Assembly (NCBI RefSeq): GCF_900129865.1
Contig: NZ_FQXD01000018.1
Span: 1 to 63,268, forward strand
DNA length: 63,268 bases
Reading direction: 5' to 3'
From: Virgibacillus chiguensis
GTDB lineage: Bacteria; Bacillota; Bacilli; Bacillales; Amphibacillaceae
Shown: positions 61,495 to 63,268 of the stretch, piece by piece
How the letters are laid out: every line of letters begins with the position of its first letter
Numbering within the stretch: the stretch's first letter is position 1
Program-made: the position numbers and the translations under genes
Notes under the pieces: model-generated
Seen by the model: the letters and a program-made list of their open reading frames with translations, nothing else
The model's database searches: none
Told to the model about the DNA's origin: nothing

Positions 61495-62715
61495 TTATAA
61501 AAGTCCTTCCTGTTCAAAGAGAAAATCATAAGGGATGTCAATGAAAATAAAACGATCTGAAGTAATAGGGTAAGAGTATGTCCGAATACGTTCATCTCGT
61601 TCAATATCTGTATATAAATCAGATAATATTCCTTTCTTTTCCATACTCATGCGGGCAATATTTTCAAAGAAATAAGGTCGCCAACTCCAATTTTTTTGTC
61701 TTCCTTCTGGTTGTAGACACCATATACCATCTGCGCCTTTTTCCGCATTTGCAGATAGCTGAAATCCAGCCTCATTACAAATATAAACTCGGAAACTGTA
61801 ATCATTACAATCGCTCGCAACAGCAAGAATCGTTTCATCATAAGGGGCATGAGGATCAATTGTCTTTAATGTTTTAGCTATTTGCGTATTTATTTTTTCC
61901 GTTAATGCTAGTTGTGCTTTCATTTTCTTTCGTTCGTAATTGATGAAATGATGAAAGTCTTTTTTGACCTTTTCTTTACAACTGTCAATTGGAATAAAAT
62001 TTGACTGTGTTTTTTCTAAATACTCTCCTTGATAATAGCGACTACCGTTTCTCCATGCGTAGTTTAGCTGGTGAAAAGAAGTAATCCCTTTAAATAATAG
62101 CGCAGCACCAATTTTGCGCGAAAGCATAGAAAGTAAGTGATGGACATCCTGATACAATTGAGGCAAATCGTCTTCTCGTAAAAATGAGACATCGACTTTG
62201 ACAATGTTAGGCTTAATTAAAGCTAATTTATCTAAGTTCCCGTTTTTTTCTCCTACATCATCAATAGCGATTTGAATGCCAAATGTTTGAATGTATGCAA
62301 ATAAGTGCTTAAGGGAAGCAATATGATCACTAACAAAGGCTTCCGAAAATTGTAGCACAAGTTTATTTAAATCTAATCCTTGCTCTTCATAGGCTTGTAA
62401 AATAGATAGCATACTGTCCCCGTTATCTTTTAGTAACAGTTTTGCATCGTAATGAATAAATAGCAGTTGTGTGTGATCTGTTGCCATATATTTATCTAAC
62501 ACTTTTTGTAATACTGTATGCGTAAGCTCTAGCCTAAAGTCACTCGGAATGCTTTTGTCTTTGAAAAACCAAAGGAGATTATGTAATTCCTTTTCCTCGT
62601 CTTGAAAATAGGGAATCGTTTCATACCCAATAATGAATTGATTCTCTGCACTTATAATCGGATCGAAGTATGGAACGATCTGATCAAGCTTCATCATGAT
62701 ATCTAGTGGGTCCAT
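61495..62715 (-). CDS. YkuI-like EAL-domain protein
   Basis: 406 residues. An N-terminal EAL domain (about 1-245) is followed by a C-terminal YkuI_C (PAS-like) domain (about 265-400). EAL motif positions are altered: the signature Glu is kept in IGYETI, the acidic pair in IDDVGEKNG and the Lys-Val-Asp in IVKVDVSF, but the Asn of the usual N-x-S metal motif is replaced in FIHYDAK. B. subtilis YkuI binds c-di-GMP with little or no hydrolysis; the same is likely here. The ATG at 62715 has GGAG 9 bases upstream; 62730 has none. Confidence 0.85.
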   Translation of the reverse strand: MDPLDIMMKLDQIVPYFDPIISAENQFIIGYETIPYFQDEEKELHNLLWFFKDKSIPSDFRLELTHTVLQKVLDKYMATDHTQLLFIHYDAKLLLKDNGDSMLSILQAYEEQGLDLNKLVLQFSEAFVSDHIASLKHLFAYIQTFGIQIAIDDVGEKNGNLDKLALIKPNIVKVDVSFLREDDLPQLYQDVHHLLSMLSRKIGAALLFKGITSFHQLNYAWRNGSRYYQGEYLEKTQSNFIPIDSCKEKVKKDFHHFINYERKKMKAQLALTEKINTQIAKTLKTIDPHAPYDETILAVASDCNDYSFRVYICNEAGFQLSANAEKGADGIWCLQPEGRQKNWSWRPYFFENIARMSMEKKGILSDLYTDIERDERIRTYSYPITSDRFIFIDIPYDFLFEQEGLL

Positions 62716-62984
62716 ACTAACCAACTCCATTTTTTACTTTAATACAGTATAGCATGGAAGTGCATCAATTTTACTGCGAAAAATCAATTCGAAATATTTT
62801 GGGGTTTTAAAAAAATATCCTTTCATAAATAGAATAGAGACCTGCGGTAGTATGTCAAGTAAAAATTAAATAGTTTTTTAGTTATCAAGGTACAATTTGC
62901 TTAAAAAACGCAACACTAAACTGACTCCAGTAAACATGTGTAAAATACTGGAAATTACTCAAAGGATTAGAAGCTAATTATACT
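62716..62984. other. gap between YkuI-like gene and IS110 transposase
   Basis: No gene. AT-rich; contains the ykuI-like gene promoter and the 3' untranslated end of the IS110-type element. The element tip is not recognisable because this family lacks terminal inverted repeats. Confidence 0.35.
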
Positions 62985-63268
62985 TCATGTATTGACGCTC
63001 CTTTGTGGCGTGTAAATTTGGTTTTTGCGTAGTAGCGCATCCACCAAACGCACTAATTTTCTTGCAGTTAAGACGAGGGCTCTTTTGTATTGATGCTTTG
63101 GTACTTCATTGAACTTTTTCGCGTAATACTCTTTGTATTCAGGAACATGCCTTCTTACCAAGTTGGCGGCTTCAACGAGGTAATAACGGAGATACTGATT
63201 TCCATTACGCGATAACGATGTGTCGTCAGCTGTAAAGCGACCAGATTGGTGTTTACGCCAATAGAGTC
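62985..63268 (-). CDS. IS110-family transposase, C-terminal part (runs off the window)
   Basis: The last 94 residues of an IS110-type DEDD transposase: GRFTADDTSLSRNGNQYLRY, YLVEAANLVRRHVPEYKEYY, VPKHQYKRALVLTARKLVRL, then TPQRSVNT and a TGA at 62987-62985. This is the Transposase_20 domain with the catalytic Ser/Gly-Asn region (SRNGNQYLRYYL). The 5' part lies beyond 63268. No frameshift is visible in the part present. IS110 elements use a bridge RNA from their non-coding end to choose targets. Confidence 0.88.
   Translation of the reverse strand, partial: LYWRKHQSGRFTADDTSLSRNGNQYLRYYLVEAANLVRRHVPEYKEYYAKKFNEVPKHQYKRALVLTARKLVRLVDALLRKNQIYTPQRSVNT

Noticed and set aside
61356-61544. 62-residue ORF reading through the 19-bp hairpin
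   Set aside because: Non-ATG start without a ribosome binding site, and it runs into the 3' end of the opposite-strand EAL gene.

Overview
The window is low-GC Firmicute DNA with strong AGGAGG-type ribosome binding sites and Bacillus-like gene families. The osmolyte and sodium genes (BCCT transporter, gbsA/gbsB/gbsR, an OpuAC-type binding protein, NhaC and AGCS transporters) suggest a moderately halophilic or halotolerant Bacillaceae such as Virgibacillus or Oceanobacillus. The genus is inference; no rRNA or other marker is present.

Layout. 1-2600 is a scarred accessory zone: a small membrane protein, a 5'-truncated gene abutting an SOS-box-like palindrome, a complete IS3/IS150-type insertion sequence with a programmed -1 frameshift site, and a tnpB relic. 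2868-7953 looks like a small amino-acid catabolic set: FAD oxidoreductase, ornithine-cyclodeaminase-family reductase, and an SSS symporter with a small partner, the symporter being broken by an in-frame TAG. 8315-12240 holds an AGCS transporter, a tandem array of 42-bp units and a BCCT betaine-type transporter. 12366-17396 holds an MMPL/RND exporter with its heptad-repeat partner, a TetR regulator and a clear dyad operator. 18012-18812 encodes a protein that looks like an ETX/MTX2-type pore-forming toxin. 19332-21538 is a GntR-ABC transporter operon. 22250-26533 holds a CstA-type transporter with a cre-like site, a solute-binding lipoprotein and an orphan lipoprotein. 27254-30950 is a small secreted Cys-containing protein followed by a three-gene ABC exporter.

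31520-37288 is a dpp/opp peptide ABC system (dppC-B-D-F on the minus strand, binding protein divergent). 38170-43963 is a ribose operon rbsRKDACB in which rbsD carries an in-frame TAG. 44674-49294 is an abgB-abgT-abgA-like set, followed by ung. 50307-53149 is an nhaC-argH-like translationally coupled pair. 53243-56120 is a mixed group: HAD phosphatase lacking most of its cap, GT8 glycosyltransferase, Hsp20 and a degenerate response regulator. 56596-61205 is the choline-to-glycine-betaine module. The window ends with a YkuI-like EAL protein and the 3' end of an IS110-family transposase.

Three interspersed non-coding repeat families (here called A, B and C) recur in many intergenic gaps and are not explained by the genes. 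The features I consider most worth a second look are the 21/42-bp array, the toxin-like gene, the secreted peptide plus ABC cassette, the two in-frame amber codons, and the A/B/C repeats. No tRNA, rRNA, CRISPR array or convincing riboswitch was seen.
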